From Saxidomus purpurata (lineage: Eukaryota > Mollusca > Bivalvia > Venerida > Veneridae): DNA of 64,000 nt. This document shows, in pieces, positions 46,980 through 58,441 of the stretch. Under the pieces are notes generated by a model, which did not search any database, was not told where the DNA came from, and saw only the letters and a program-made list of their open reading frames with translations. Every line of letters starts with the position of its first letter. The stretch's first letter is position 1. The stretch lies in contig JAFMSR010000007.1 in the NCBI GenBank assembly GCA_022818135.1, positions 25,316,820 through 25,380,819 of the forward strand. The letters run 5' to 3'. The position numbers and the translations under genes were made by a program.

Positions 46980-47970
46980 AAATTAATTCTATATTGCATG
47001 CTGATGTTTTTTATCCTTTATTTTTGAGAACATTGTTTCAGTAAAGAATTAGAACATTGTGTTTTGTAATATCACGATTTTGATAGAACATATACCGTTT
47101 GTCATAAGACCAAGAACCTTATTATAACTAGTATACGCTGCACAGAAATATACAAACATGTATTTTAAATTGTACTGTGCAAGTAGAATACAAATGAAAA
47201 TTAAGTAAATACAATAAATTGGTATACTTCAACGAACGGTTTCAGGGGGAGTTAAAAGAAACTAACTGCTTACTACATCAATGTCCGAAAATATACATAC
47301 AATGCCACTGATTTTGTTTTTGCGCTGTCTTTAAGATGGAAGCATACTATAAAAAATTCTATCTAGTCTATCTTACTGTTTGGTACCAACTGAAACTTGA
47401 CGATATGTCTGATTCAGATCTATATTTTATTTGACGTTATTTATGTACATAACGTTACCATGACGTCGCAAACATGACTATGTCGCGCCCTTCTTACGTC
47501 TGTTGTTTGGAGACAAATCTTGTCTTATACTTACTATACTGAGATCATTTGTTGACGTAAAGCAATGAAATTGGCATCAAATTAAAGCTTTTAACATTGC
47601 CTACATAGTTATTTACTCTGAATTTTAGAGACTGAAAAATTAACATTTTCTTTTTCTGAATTTATTCACAAAAAATTACTTAGCTCGAAATTCAAAAAAG
47701 ATCTGTCCGTAATTTGATATGTTTTTTACAAAAATGTATTTCAAATATACGCATAAAGTTAGAAACTTTTACCGTTTCGTATTTTATATACAGGCGTTTA
47801 TATTTTGCGTGTTTGTCGAAAGTAATGGATATGTTTATATGTTGGTATGCATGCATGTTAAATACTTTGAGAAACTGTGAACTTTTGTGTGTGTGAGAAT
47901 ATGAAAGATATTTTTAAAGTTAAAAATGAAGGCCATACTGGAAATAAGCAGTATGAAACTTTTTGTACAC
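46980..47970. other. Non-coding
   Basis: Shared 3' flank up to about 47,335, then unique sequence with no recognised gene. Confidence 0.5.
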
Positions 47971-47973
47971 TTA

Positions 47974-48873
47974 GGCCAGCATTTTTTTATCTTCTGGTTT
48001 ACAAAAAATAAAAATAAAATGCCGAAAAGAGTCGATTTTTTTATATTTTTATAAGCCTTCAAAAAAACAATATTTTGGCCATTAATTAATTATTCTAACC
48101 TATTTTGTACCTTATTATTGGATATATAGCAGTTTATTAGTTGTTGCTTGTATGAATAATGTGGTTTGTAGTGTTTTAGAATAAAATAGAGACTAAACAC
48201 GCCTGGTGTATAGTGTAGCTTTAAGTGTAGTGCTATTTTAGTGTACTTGCCTTATGTTGTACTAATACACCTAGACAGTCCCAAGCATTTTCACTTCATT
48301 TTATTACCAATATATTCATTCAGTAATTGATTTTAATATTAAAAATACTAAAGTACATGAAATCAACAAACCCAAAATCCTTCAGGACATACAACTTTGT
48401 CTCGGCACCCACAGCCGAATCGTCCGCATACACATGCGTAACTAGTGTGTTTTCAGTGTCGAGAAGATTATTAACAACATCAATGACAGACGATTCTAAA
48501 TTGAAACTCCTGATAAAGGATTCTTCTTTGTTTTTCGTGACAATGATAATTTTCAATTTAAAATACTGCGAACTCGTGCTTGCGATTTGTGTTGTCCGCC
48601 ATTAAAATGGAGTGTATCCCGGCCACGCATCGATAAAGAAACAACGACACAGGTAAACTCGGGAACCAATATTAAAACAAAGCGTCTTTTGAGCCCGATG
48701 AATCAAAATAACACTACTATACCGTAAAAAAAATATTTTCGTTTTACGCTTAGGAAACGGAGCGGCGGACAAAATGAAAATAAAATTACGGAAAGGGACT
48801 TTTATTTTTATTTGATTTCACCAAAAAGTAGAGTCGGCGGTCCCGTAAACCAGAAGATAAAAAAATGCTGGCC
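47974..48873 (-). mobile_element. PIF/Harbinger-like element, perfect 29-bp ends
   Basis: 47974-48002 and 48845-48873 are perfect reverse complements over 29 bases, beginning ggccagcat. Both sides are flanked by TTA (47971-47973 and 48874-48876). A 3-bp TWA target duplication with such ends fits PIF/Harbinger. At 900 bp it is too short to encode that family's transposase, so it is non-autonomous. Perfect ends suggest a young insertion. Confidence 0.85.
48320..48602 (-). pseudogene. Unrecognised short ORF inside the element, one frame break
   Basis: On the minus strand an ATG at 48602 (context ttttaATGG) reads MADNTNRKHEFAVF and stops at 48558-48560. In the next frame an open stretch continues without pause (KLKIIIVTKNKEESF...) for about 79 codons to a stop at 48320-48322. 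The switch falls in a run of four T, so one extra T would explain it. An AATAAA follows 15 bp after the stop (48300-48305, minus). I do not recognise the protein. It might be a captured host exon, the remains of an element gene, or a working gene with a sequence error. Confidence 0.45.
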
Positions 48874-51583
48874 TTAGTATGTAACCTCCACAAAATAAAG
48901 TTATTGTTGTTGTTGTTGTTGTTGACACATATGCGTCAAAATAACGTTTATTCGACGTTGTCGTTTGAAAGTATTTTACAAGGCATTGAAAATTTATTAA
49001 TTTATTGTACGTCCAAATAAACCATGAATTACAGGATTGTCATTTGGTGAATTTGTAGCTGATTCATGACACATATATTTCACATATACATCTAGTAACC
49101 GAGTAGCCTTTTTAACACGGCTGGTTGTATTCTTAGACTACTATTGTTGTTGCTATTGCAGCAGTAGTAGTATTTGTAACAGTAGTGCTCAGCAGCAGCA
49201 GTAATAGTAGAAACGATGCAACATAAGTAGATGTAGCAGCACCGACTGCAGCAGTAACAACCACGTGATCAGTAACAGTCAGCGAATTTTAAACTCCGTA
49301 ATATATTTTGGATGAAGTCAGTGCAGCAAATGATGGATAGGTTTTATAATTAGTATCTTCTGGATTTTAAATATTACTGTACTGCAGCACCTCTACTCAG
49401 CTGTGTAAGGCAATTCGTGTTTTATTCGGAAATTAACTGCGCATACTGGGGATACTCTTCCCGACACCAAAATTCTAATGAGGATAACTCGGTAATATTC
49501 AATGATTAGAGCAGACATTATAATGTAAGCCCATCACTCGTGGCTGCGGAGGAGGATCCCCATGGACTGTGGGAGAATTATTCGACGAACCGACCCTGTA
49601 AAAGATACAATTTTAAAGACCTAGCCCAATTTTATTGATTCACTTTCAACGGATTTCATTCAAATTCCTATCAATGGAATTTGATATACCTTGACATTTA
49701 AATTTCCTGGGGTAGCAAAATGACAGGTTTGTTCATATTAAGGTATCTTTACATTATGATTTTATTTTATTCACTGTTATGGCCTGTCCACCGTTGCATT
49801 AAGGTAAATTCACGTGAAAAGAAACGCATTTTTGTGAGAGTAGATATGCGTTGCACACCAAATCATGACTGACTGCAGGAAAGTGTCACGGGCAAAGCAA
49901 CTTCGATCACTACATGGTAAAGCGCTTAGCACTAAATGAAGACCTAAAATAAACATAGCCAAATCAATATAAGAGCAATGTGTATTTCACAATACATTAA
50001 TTAATCGTCCTGTTCTCATGAATAACCTTAGCATTGTGAAACCCCAGTCTTGAAGTTTAATTCAATGGAAATGATGATGCTGATCTGTAAGATTCACCCA
50101 ATGATGATAATGATCATCATCATCATAATGCCGTCCTTTTCAAGGTGCTGTAATAACTGTATCAGAATTATGGTCAAACTTTTAAAAGTGACAATATTTC
50201 CAAAGCTGCGAGGGTCGTTTGTTGAACATGTAGCATTAGACTGCCAATTTACTGTACCTCTCGTTATTGGGACAGGTCATCAGACACCAATGCAGTATTC
50301 AATACTTTTATTTTACATAAAACTACTATTACGGCAATGTGTTTAGCTTGACATTAAAATGATATGGCTGACATTGCAAACCACAAACGTGGATGTCTGA
50401 ATTTGGTCTATCAATTATGACAGAGAATATTATAAAAGCACTGCATATATTTAGTTTTTCACAGTCCAAAAACCTACATGTTTTCCTTAATAAAAACATG
50501 GGTGTCAGTGCTCGTCCCGCAAAGCTTCCTTATAGATTTCTCTTTGGCAGGGTTGCGGCACCCTTCATACATAGTCGTCTGCCTTGCCTTGGCATACCTG
50601 AGCTAAACTAAATTCTTACTAGTTCACATTCGGACCAACTTACTAAGAATACGTCGAAATGCCGAGGAGGCTTGAATTTCCATTCCACATAACTACCAAT
50701 GTCCACAAGCCCATGCTCTTATCGTGGACATAATTAAGATTATCCCGAACTATTGACGATACAACACCGTCACCATTCGATTTAGCTTAAACCTTATATA
50801 TCTGAAATAAATATTTTGTTCTTTAAGTGTTCAGCTCAATCAAAAGCTGACTGTGATGGAAACAGGGTAGTACCAGAATACTGTTATGTTGCCATATGAT
50901 AGGCTTCATTTTATATTTACAGCTAAACGACTTTCCTTATTTTCTAACCTTTTTCATAGATTTGCTTTTGTTTAGAGAATATTTTGATCATGTGATTCTC
51001 AGCCGTGATAACGTAAAAAGTGAATATTAATATTGCACCCCTCAGCAAACATCGTAGTTTTTCAGTACAGAAGCAACAATGAATACGTTTTGCATGATCA
51101 GAGTTCCGTTTTACCGTAAGTTGATTTCGCTTACTGTCAAAACTCACAAAAAATGCTAATAGAAAAGCCACTGAAAAAAGAAAAAAGGCTATGTTCATAC
51201 TGGGATTTGCATATAATAGAGCCAATAATTTTGTAAAGTAAATGAATGTCTATTGGTGTTCTGATATATTTGCGCGTTTGTGTCCTATTTAGACCACGAA
51301 GCATTTTTCGAATTATTGCGAACTGAACTTCATCCTTGAAATTGTTTACTTTGTTTAGAAAACTAATAGCAGATATGTGAATGTTCACCGTTCCATATGC
51401 ATATCCTTTGATAGACTATAAACTCAATAATTATGATTAATATTCCATTAACTGATATGCAAAAGATGGCCATGTAACTTGAACATCAGAACGTTGTCTT
51501 AACTCTTGAAACATGGGTTTTTGCCCTTTGATAGGAACTATGCGCGTTTGCTAAAAGTACTTCATCTTACAATCTAAAAACTT
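48874..51583. other. Non-coding with simple repeats
   Basis: There is a (ttg)n microsatellite after 'aataaagttatt' (48901-48924), an imperfect gca/gta trinucleotide cluster (49140-49260) and an atg/atc-rich run (about 50100-50130). No gene is recognised. Confidence 0.45.
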
Positions 51584-52364
51584 CTACTTGCAAAGTAGAG
51601 TGAATTCTTGTGGGATTGAGAGAGGAGATTGTAATGCATAAAATGGTAGCAAATTATTCAAACGTGCAGTTTGCAGGCGACTTAAAGCGTCGTAAATTTC
51701 ATTGTGACGCGACGGTATATGAATCACTTTAATTTGAATGTTTTTAAATAAAAGACACAATAATAAATATGTTAAGAATAACATCACCCGCTTATTACGA
51801 GATTATTTTTTGTTTAATCTCTCAACAATAATCATGTTGACAGTTTGAATAATGATTTTCCTGCCTTTAAATATTTCATCCCACAGGTAAAACGGCAAAA
51901 CTATTGGCACAAGTTCTAAAAAGAAAATGTCTTTGAACATTTTGTCACTCAAGTACTCTGGCCATTTAAAACAGGTTTATGCCCCATGTAAGTAAATTCT
52001 ACAATCTAGATATATGTTTCAGGTCGCGTCAGTGAATATATCCAGACCGGTAAAAGGTTACTAAATACCGAAGCTCCATCTTAAAATCATTCATAAACAT
52101 AAGTCAGTCTCTCAAAATGTGTTGTATTCTGGATGTAATTCGAATGAAGTGGCGAGGCTTTTTTGCTTGGGACATGGCTAAATAGTGTTCGGAGTTAAAT
52201 ACTCTTCCTGGTGGTATCGCTTTGGTATCAAAGTTAAAAGAAGCCTACCAGGGACTGAAAAGTCTATAATCGTACCTTTTTGAAGGAGACCATTTCTTGC
52301 AAACACTCTTTTTATTCGTTCATTATTTTATTTTACTCGGAACCATAATTTCTATAGCTATATA
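51584..52364 (-). pseudogene. DIRS/Ngaro-like retrotransposon relic: RNase H part
   Basis: Minus-strand motifs appear in the order expected for the RNase H domain of tyrosine-recombinase retrotransposons. They are GLDIFTDAT (near 52040), WPEYL with DIFFLELVPIVLPFYLW (about 51964-51880), NMIIVERLNKK then a stop (about 51835), RVMLF, and HIPSRHNEIYDALSRLQ (about 51715-51665). Frame changes and at least one stop break it. Homology is by remembered motif shape. Confidence 0.65.
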
Positions 52365-53323
52365 TGCCTCAGTCACACTACACCGTATAGCTTTAACGGG
52401 ACGCCCAACGTATAGAAAAATTGCGGCAGAAAGTTATCTGGTGACGAAAGGCATCCTCCGCTACTGCTCGGTGCTCTCGCGATCGGTGTATGGGGCGCAT
52501 AAAACGGACAAAACGCACAATGATCGCACGATCAACGCACATATACAGGACAAAGAACGTTCAATTAACGGACATCACCGTACTATAGTAACGGACTTGT
52601 ACCGCGTAAAACGTAAGCGCAACGCATGAGAAACTGACAAAACGTTCTTCGAACGTTTGACGAACGTATTTCTACCGGTCATGTGACGGACAAAACGAGT
52701 CCGTTTTTGTTTTGTTCAGGCCCAATAGTTTCCGCTCGCTCTGACATCACACGTGCTGAAGTTATTAAAAAATGCCAAAAGCGAAGTTGTCCGTAAGATG
52801 TACGGTAGCAATGCGCTGGTAAGCGTTTTGTTCGTTACTCGTGCGTTCCTTATTCTGTACTTGTCCGGTTCGCATCAGTTTTGCCCGGTGCACCATCGTT
52901 TCACGTCCGTTATTTATCAGTTCCTATACGTTCCTTGTCAGTTATCGTCCGTTGAACATACGTTACATTCGTTGCATGTCCGGTAGTAGTCCGGCCGTTA
53001 ATCAGGTCTACCGGAAAAGAAAAGATGCGAACCGGACAAGTATAGAATAAGGAACGCATGTGTGACAAACAAAACGCATACCAACGCATTGCTACCGTAC
53101 ATCTAACGGACAACTTTGTCCGATGGTGTACGTTCCAAATTTTGAACATGCTCAAAACCTTCCACCGGATGAAACGGACATCGCCGGACTTCGCCGGACA
53201 AGGAGCGCAGGCGCCGCATGAGAAACGGAAAGGAAACGCATGCGAACGGACACGAACGGATTGAACAATTTTGTTATACGTTGGACGTCCGTTAACGCAA
53301 TACGGTGCAGTTTGACTGCGGCA
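52365..53323. mobile_element. CpG-rich inverted-repeat element nested in the retrotransposon relic
   Basis: About 55-bp inverted ends (from tgcctcagtcacac at 52365 and, inverted, tgccgcagtcaaac at 53323) match at roughly 85% by eye, with TA on both sides. The interior repeats acgga/tccgt and aacgcat motifs on both strands and is far richer in CpG than its surroundings. No credible protein is encoded. The retrotransposon relic continues on both sides. Confidence 0.75.
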
Positions 53324-53420
53324 TAGTCAAGTTCGAGTATAAGATTTTGACAGTCCCGCGTTTCTTTCTTACCAAGGACAATGAAATCATCAAGATAATT
53401 ATCTAAACATTCTGACAAAA
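53324..53420 (-). pseudogene. DIRS/Ngaro-like relic: reverse transcriptase active site
   Basis: The minus-strand frame reads CLDNYLDDFIVLGKKETRDC, containing the YLDD catalytic box of reverse transcriptase. It is cut off at the inserted element (53323). With the RNase H part at 51584-52364 it gives the correct 5' to 3' order on the minus strand. Confidence 0.65.
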
Positions 53421-53969
53421 AAAGCTCAACTTATTTGATGCCCTGTGTGTCAACATTATTTGGTCCCAACATCTATCTCCTAGCTTAATTTCTTACAATT
53501 AAAAATCCGCTGGCCGGACGGGACATACATTCAAGGCAGATTTGGTATTGAGATTGTCATTTAAACTATTGTTTCATATCAACAACATTGTCAAATCTGG
53601 AATATTCAACAATAATCTGGGTTTATACAATGGTCTACACTCCTAGCGTTATCAGACTCCAGCCTCCTGATGTTTTGCAAGTTACCAATGGATAAGGATA
53701 AGGACAGTTTTATTTGTTGCAATATCCTCTATTATTAAATGGAAAGCAGTACTGCTGTTCGGGGGTAGGGTGATTCGTTGGAATGGAGGGAAGGGGTGGG
53801 GGGAGGTAATTGGCGGGGGTCATGGGTACGAGCCAAAGCTCTCTATCTACCGATGGCCACTTGCAAGATTACAAAGCAGTTGGGGAGCGTTTGGGTGCAA
53901 GTCTAATTGTATTGAATAGTATTGAATTAAATCAGCCGTAAGCCGCTGTTGTTTTATCGTCTTTATTTG

Positions 53970-54482
53970 AACAAGAGATGTCCCTCGTAAGCGACGAATG
54001 CCCCCAAAAGAGGTATCTCAAAGTCTGTGTCATCTCCATGTGCTGAACAACTGTGGCATTTTATTTTAAAATCCGTTCATGCATGACAAAGTTACCATGC
54101 ATACAGGACTCCATAACTTTTAAACTGTAAGTGTGACCTTAACCTTTGAGGTAGGGAAGTGGGTCTTGCACGCGACACGTCTTCTCGATGTGCTGAACAA
54201 CTATGCCACATTATTTTAAAACCCTTCAATGCATGACAAAATTACAGTCCGGACACGAATATGTGCATATAAACAGGATTCCAATACCTTTAAACCCTAA
54301 GTGAGACATTGACCTTAAAGGTAGGGACATGGGTCTTGCACACGACACGTCTATGTTGAACATTTGTGCAAAGTTATTTCAAAATCCTTAAATGCATGAC
54401 AAAGTTACAGCCCGGACACGAAAAAATGCAAGGACGGACGGACGATACGATTTTAATATGCCCACCTTTTGGGTGCATAATA
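53970..54482 (+). repeat. 'aacaagagatgtccctcg' repeat with about 150-190 bp units
   Basis: Starts aacaagagatgtccctcgta and ends tttgggtgcataataaaa. Units contain 'cttcaatgcatgacaaa', 'gtccggacacgaat' and 'aggtagggacatgggtcttgca'. A gacggacgg tract precedes the end. A second copy is at about 60114-60677. Confidence 0.7.
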
Positions 54483-54598
54483 AAAACTTAAAAAGCGTCT
54501 GTCCACGAATCAATAGAATACATTTCGTTCGTGTTATTTCATTTTCTACGATAAAATTGCCATCAAATTCTTTTTTTGAGATTTTTAATGATTTTGTC

Positions 54599-55192
54599 TC
54601 ATAGACTTTCTAATGGGACAAATTCTCCATTCCGAATTTTTTCTTTGGGGTGGAAGATATCCTGTTGCCGAAGGTTGAGGGATATTATTCGTGTTAGCTG
54701 GTGGATATCCTGTTGCCGTATGTTTAAAAGGCGGCTGTTGTGATAATCCCTATGTAGAGCTAGTTGCACCAAATCACCATTGGAGAGTAGCGTAAACATT
54801 AGTGAAGCTAGAATTGTTAGTTTACTGGTCTTGTGCCAGTACCTAATGTACACCTGGAAGAGGTTAAAATCAACAAATAGCGCTCTGAAAGTTAGATATT
54901 GCCGCATAGTTTGTATACGTTGTTGTATACACGCCATTTGTGACAGTGCTATATCTGGTGTGCTCTATGGACAAGTTTATGGATCAGTAGAACTTTGATA
55001 GTCTGACTGCATCGGTGCCCACTGATGGATGACATGATGAGCACGTGTATCAGGATCGGACACGGATCTATGTATTCTCGAGCGTGTTCTTTTTCTGGTG
55101 GTGTAGCCTGCTGCCAGCGTCGCTGCTTCTAGCTGCCCCCTCTTTGTCTCGGCATAGCAGTTATGTCTCAGTAGATAAGCCAAATGATCCAT
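54599..55192 (-). other. Unclassified ORF region (copy 1)
   Basis: There are two minus-strand open frames: 54599-54937 (112 codons, ending in two in-frame copies of a 16-residue repeat QQDIHQLTRIISLNLR) and 54977-55192 (71 codons, EAATLAAGYTTRKRTRSR). Both recur in the second duplicate at 62252-62593 and 62846-63121. No known domain is recognised and coding status is uncertain. Confidence 0.3.
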
Positions 55193-55546
55193 ATGAAATG
55201 CAAAGAATAAAAAAATTAAATAGATTTATGAGCTAGACATAAAGCAACATTTTTCGTCCAATTTTAATTGTTAAACAAGTTGAAAGTTGTTCACATATAA
55301 TAACCACATGCTCGCGTGGAAATCGCATGGAAATCGTACAAATTCTAGTTTATATAATTATACATGTACTTAGATAATTTTAAAGTTTATATGTATTTAT
55401 TTGAAAGACTACAAGTCGTTTCAACAAACTGCTACACTACTAAAATGTTTATATTAATAATAAAAGAAACTACATGTATTATAATTATGCTGAGGAATAT
55501 TTTCTGACCTTCTGTCGTTTAGAAATTTACAGAAAACACATATTAA

Positions 55547-56230
55547 GGTAACTTGCCCCGGAACAAAATGGCCACCAGTGAAAACATGATGATATCACTA
55601 AAATGTAGTCTGGTGGTCTTTTGACATAATACACAATCAAATTACTGTTATATAAGCTTTAAGAACCTGTATTAGTGTGTTTTGTTGCAAATATTGTTAA
55701 AACATGTCATTTCAGTTCTTGGGTTACTTACATGAAAAATATCCAATTTTTGTGCAAGTTTCCTCACAAAATCAAATGATGAAATTATTCAAACTGGCAC
55801 TTATTTACTAATTCAATGTCTCCTCCAGATGCTCGACCATAGAAATAGTTGAGCTGTTCTTTCAATCTTACATATCAACAGTTTATAACACATCACTAAA
55901 TTGTGAAGTCCACATGCTCGAGTTATGGTTTAAGGTAGAGCGCTATTGTCTTTGGTGGGTGGGGTGCATGCTTTTTTTTCAATTTTTATTTTTCCCTTTA
56001 ATGTATACTGTGTTTGTTTTGGTCGGGATGTCATAATATTGTAGTATACTGACACTAATAATTCATGTAAAGAGAACTATAAATCAGTGAATTATTATAA
56101 AGAACGGATACAGTTTGGAACATTTTCTTGCTAGTTGACGAACAAAGACTCTGTGACAGATTCAGTGGAAATAAAGAAACCATATCATCATGCTTTCACT
56201 GGTGGCCATTTTGTTCCAGGGCAAGTTACC
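55547..56230. mobile_element. MITE with about 50-bp inverted ends
   Basis: Inverted ends (ggtaacttgccc..., 55547 onward; inverted up to 56230) match over about 50 bp with two or three mismatches. TTAA lies at both borders (55543-55546 and 56231-56234). The second duplicate lacks the element (acacataagacaac near 63335). TTAA suggests a piggyBac-type mechanism. The interior is non-coding. Confidence 0.8.
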
Positions 56231-56543
56231 TTAAGATAACTTCCACCATAAGCTTAGTTAAGAAATGAGGAGTTATCTTCCAATCCCAATAATAGCCCAA
56301 GTTTAAACACAAGCTTGAAATGTGTGGTATATTTCTAACATGTAGATCTGCTTATCGATGAACAAAGCCACGGTACGAATGTTTATGGTACAAATAAAGG
56401 TCATTTCCTCTTGTAAAACATATTTCTTGGTAAAATAAGAGCTTCTTGTTATTGTGCCCCTGGGACTTTAAGAAAATATTTATTTCTTAAAGCAGATTAC
56501 ATTCTCAAAGCATAAAGTATGTGTTATACAATAAAGATCATCT

Positions 56544-56734
56544 AGGGGAGCGGTGATGTAGACGTTAAAGTGTCGGCCGCTCATCCCGGAGGTTGCGGGT
56601 TCGAGCCCAACTGGGATTACGACCGTACTTTGTACTTCCTCATATGGCACCAGTACTGGTTTTTCCAGGAAGCGGACTCGAGAGTGACTCGATAAGCTAC
56701 AAGCTTTCTTCACAATCGAGCTAAAATAAATTAA
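56544..56734 (+). mobile_element. tRNA-derived SINE, family 1
   Basis: Box B gggttcgagccc (about 56597) and the body 'ctggtttttccaggaagcgg', ending cacaatcgagctaaaat. Same family as 4845 and 63647. Confidence 0.85.
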
Positions 56735-56749
56735 GATATATATATTATA

Positions 56750-57200
56750 GATCTTCTACTTAGTAAAACCAATCATCCTATGACGTTTTAAGACTATGGG
56801 TGACGTAGATCTCGATATATTGAGTGGTAAAGTTTTTCAAAGGCCAGGTCACTGCAACATTGACTTATGACACATTGGCCCCAAAAAGGACATTGATCAT
56901 TGACTTAGTAGGACCAATCAGTTTGTAGACTGTGGGTAAAATAGATCTCAAGGTACTGCGTCGAAATGTTTTCAAAGTTTGGGTCACTTCGACATTGACA
57001 TTTGACCAACCGACCCCAAACATAAATAAGGATCAGCTTCATGTGGAAGGAAGTCTTGATACATGATAAAACTCGTACCTTATCTTGGCTAGGATCGGTG
57101 ATGTAGATGCTTGAGTGTAATCTTGACGGACGACGGACGACAAAAGACGACGGATATCAGGCGATCACAATAACTCCCCTTAGTACTTTTTGCTCAGGTA
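56750..57200 (+). repeat. Degenerate repeat with 'ggtcact' units and gacgacgg tail
   Basis: Two diverged units share 'gtgggt(g/a)a...tagatctcgatat' and 'gtcactgcaacattgactta' phrases and end in a cggacgacggacgac tract. The second duplicate's copy starts at about 63890 and runs off the window. Confidence 0.55.
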
Positions 57201-57334
57201 AGATAAAAACAAACGCTATTCAGATGCCTTGTTAGGGGTAGAGAGGTAACGATATTTATCACGTTACATCACAAGTAATTCATGAGAGTTGTCTTGCACG
57301 AGGGGCACTGCCGAAACGGTGTAGTCATTCCAAG

Positions 57335-57360
57335 ATGGCTGACACGGAAACATGCCGCAG
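57335..57360 (+). CDS. Candidate first coding exon of the gap-spanning gene
   Basis: caagATGGCTGACACGG encodes MADTETCR followed by AG at a good donor (ccgcag|gtaggt). It sits in a locally CpG-richer stretch. A possible next exon begins at 57651 after 'cttttactgtctgcaag' (open frame EYDKTLYFLGEKLDYLESAV), but its phase does not fit directly, so an exon or an error is missing. Too short to name. Confidence 0.35.
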
Positions 57361-58441
57361 GTAGGTGTCCTTTACTTCTGAATCAGCTGATTTCTAGTAT
57401 TTAACCCACTTTGTTAACGTGAAATTTGGTCCACGCCGACTCAAAATACAATAAACCTTCGCACAGATACTGAAATTATGCTCAACATGCACATAAATCA
57501 TCAGTATTTGTACAAAAACGGTACGCATGATGTTTGTTTGAAAATCGAATCGAGGAGACGACCATAAAATTACCGTTTAAACGCTAAAGTGTTAATTGAT
57601 AGTTAACAAGGTAGAAAACCCATCTTTTACTGTCTGCAAGGCGAATATGACAAAACCCTTTATTTTCTTGGAGAAAAGTTGGATTATTTAGAAAGTGCTG
57701 TGAACGGTGCAGTCTCCGTGAACTGTTTAGTCAAAAGGACATATTTGTATTCGGAGTGGTCTTGAAAAGTGTACGGTATAGTCCACAAAAGTGAATGGCG
57801 TGGTCCAAAACATTTCAACTTCAAATAAGCTCGGTAAGGCCAAGGTCTTGAAACAGGAATCCAATTTTTATGTATACAGTTTAAGTACCATACACAAAAG
57901 TGACATTTGTAAATTAAAAAAGCTTTTTTTCTGATAAAAATATCAGTTTTATGTTTATACGCTCGTTCATAGACGGGACGTGTTATGGGAACAACTGCGA
58001 CAAAATGTTCGTGGACATAATATCTCGGCCAAGTCCGATATCTTTTTCGTTTTTACATAATTCTGGCATAGTAAGTTGGACATCAGTTTACAAACATCTT
58101 TTCTTTTAAAGTTTACATACAGTGCTTTACAAACATCCGTGAAATAGACAGACATTATTTTACAGATCATCCGAATTGAATGAAGGCCTTTAGCCTTCGA
58201 GTGTTGTTTTAAAAAAGACACTTGGTAAAACAGTTGAGAAAAGCCATTTGGAAATTGGTGGATTTAACAAAGTAGAAAAAAGCAATCCGTAGATAATATA
58301 TTCTTGCATACCAGATCGGGATTTTCTGCAGTTTTTACCATAGCCTGGTGTAAGATGACGTTTAGATGCTGTTCAGTGTTAAGTATGGTCCATGAATTGA
58401 TAGTTAGCAATGAGGAAAACCCCTCTGTTACTGTCTGCAAG
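57361..58441. other. Probable intron/exon region before the assembly gap
   Basis: A phrase at about 57603-57650 (ttgatagttaacaagg...actgtctgcaag) is repeated at about 58393-58441 (ttgatagttagcaatg...actgtctgcaag), immediately before the Ns. The gap therefore begins at a second copy of the same putative splice acceptor. Confidence 0.5.

Larger units (their letters stand above)
42235..47340. repeat. Segmental duplication, unit C (short)
   Basis: Homology to units A and B runs from about 42,235 (ttgaaagcttttagaa) to about 47,335 (gctgtctttaag), covering only the promoter, gene and near 3' flank. It is much shorter than A and B, so it probably arose by a separate duplication. Confidence 0.8.
53398..56860. 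repeat. Segmental duplication D, copy 1
   Basis: Matches 59538-63990 in direct orientation, starting at 'attatctaaacattctgac'. It includes a G-rich run at about 53760-53820, a satellite-like block (53970-54460), an ORF-bearing region, a MITE (55547-56230) found only here, and a SINE. Confidence 0.85.

Noticed and set aside
49490..49610. Possible SINE near 'gtggctgcggaggaggatcccc'
   Set aside because: Box B does not fit (no ggttcga core), and no shared body was found.
50050..50346. 98-codon + strand frame starting MKFNSMEMMM
   Set aside because: It is driven by an atg/atc low-complexity run, with no domain and no splice context.
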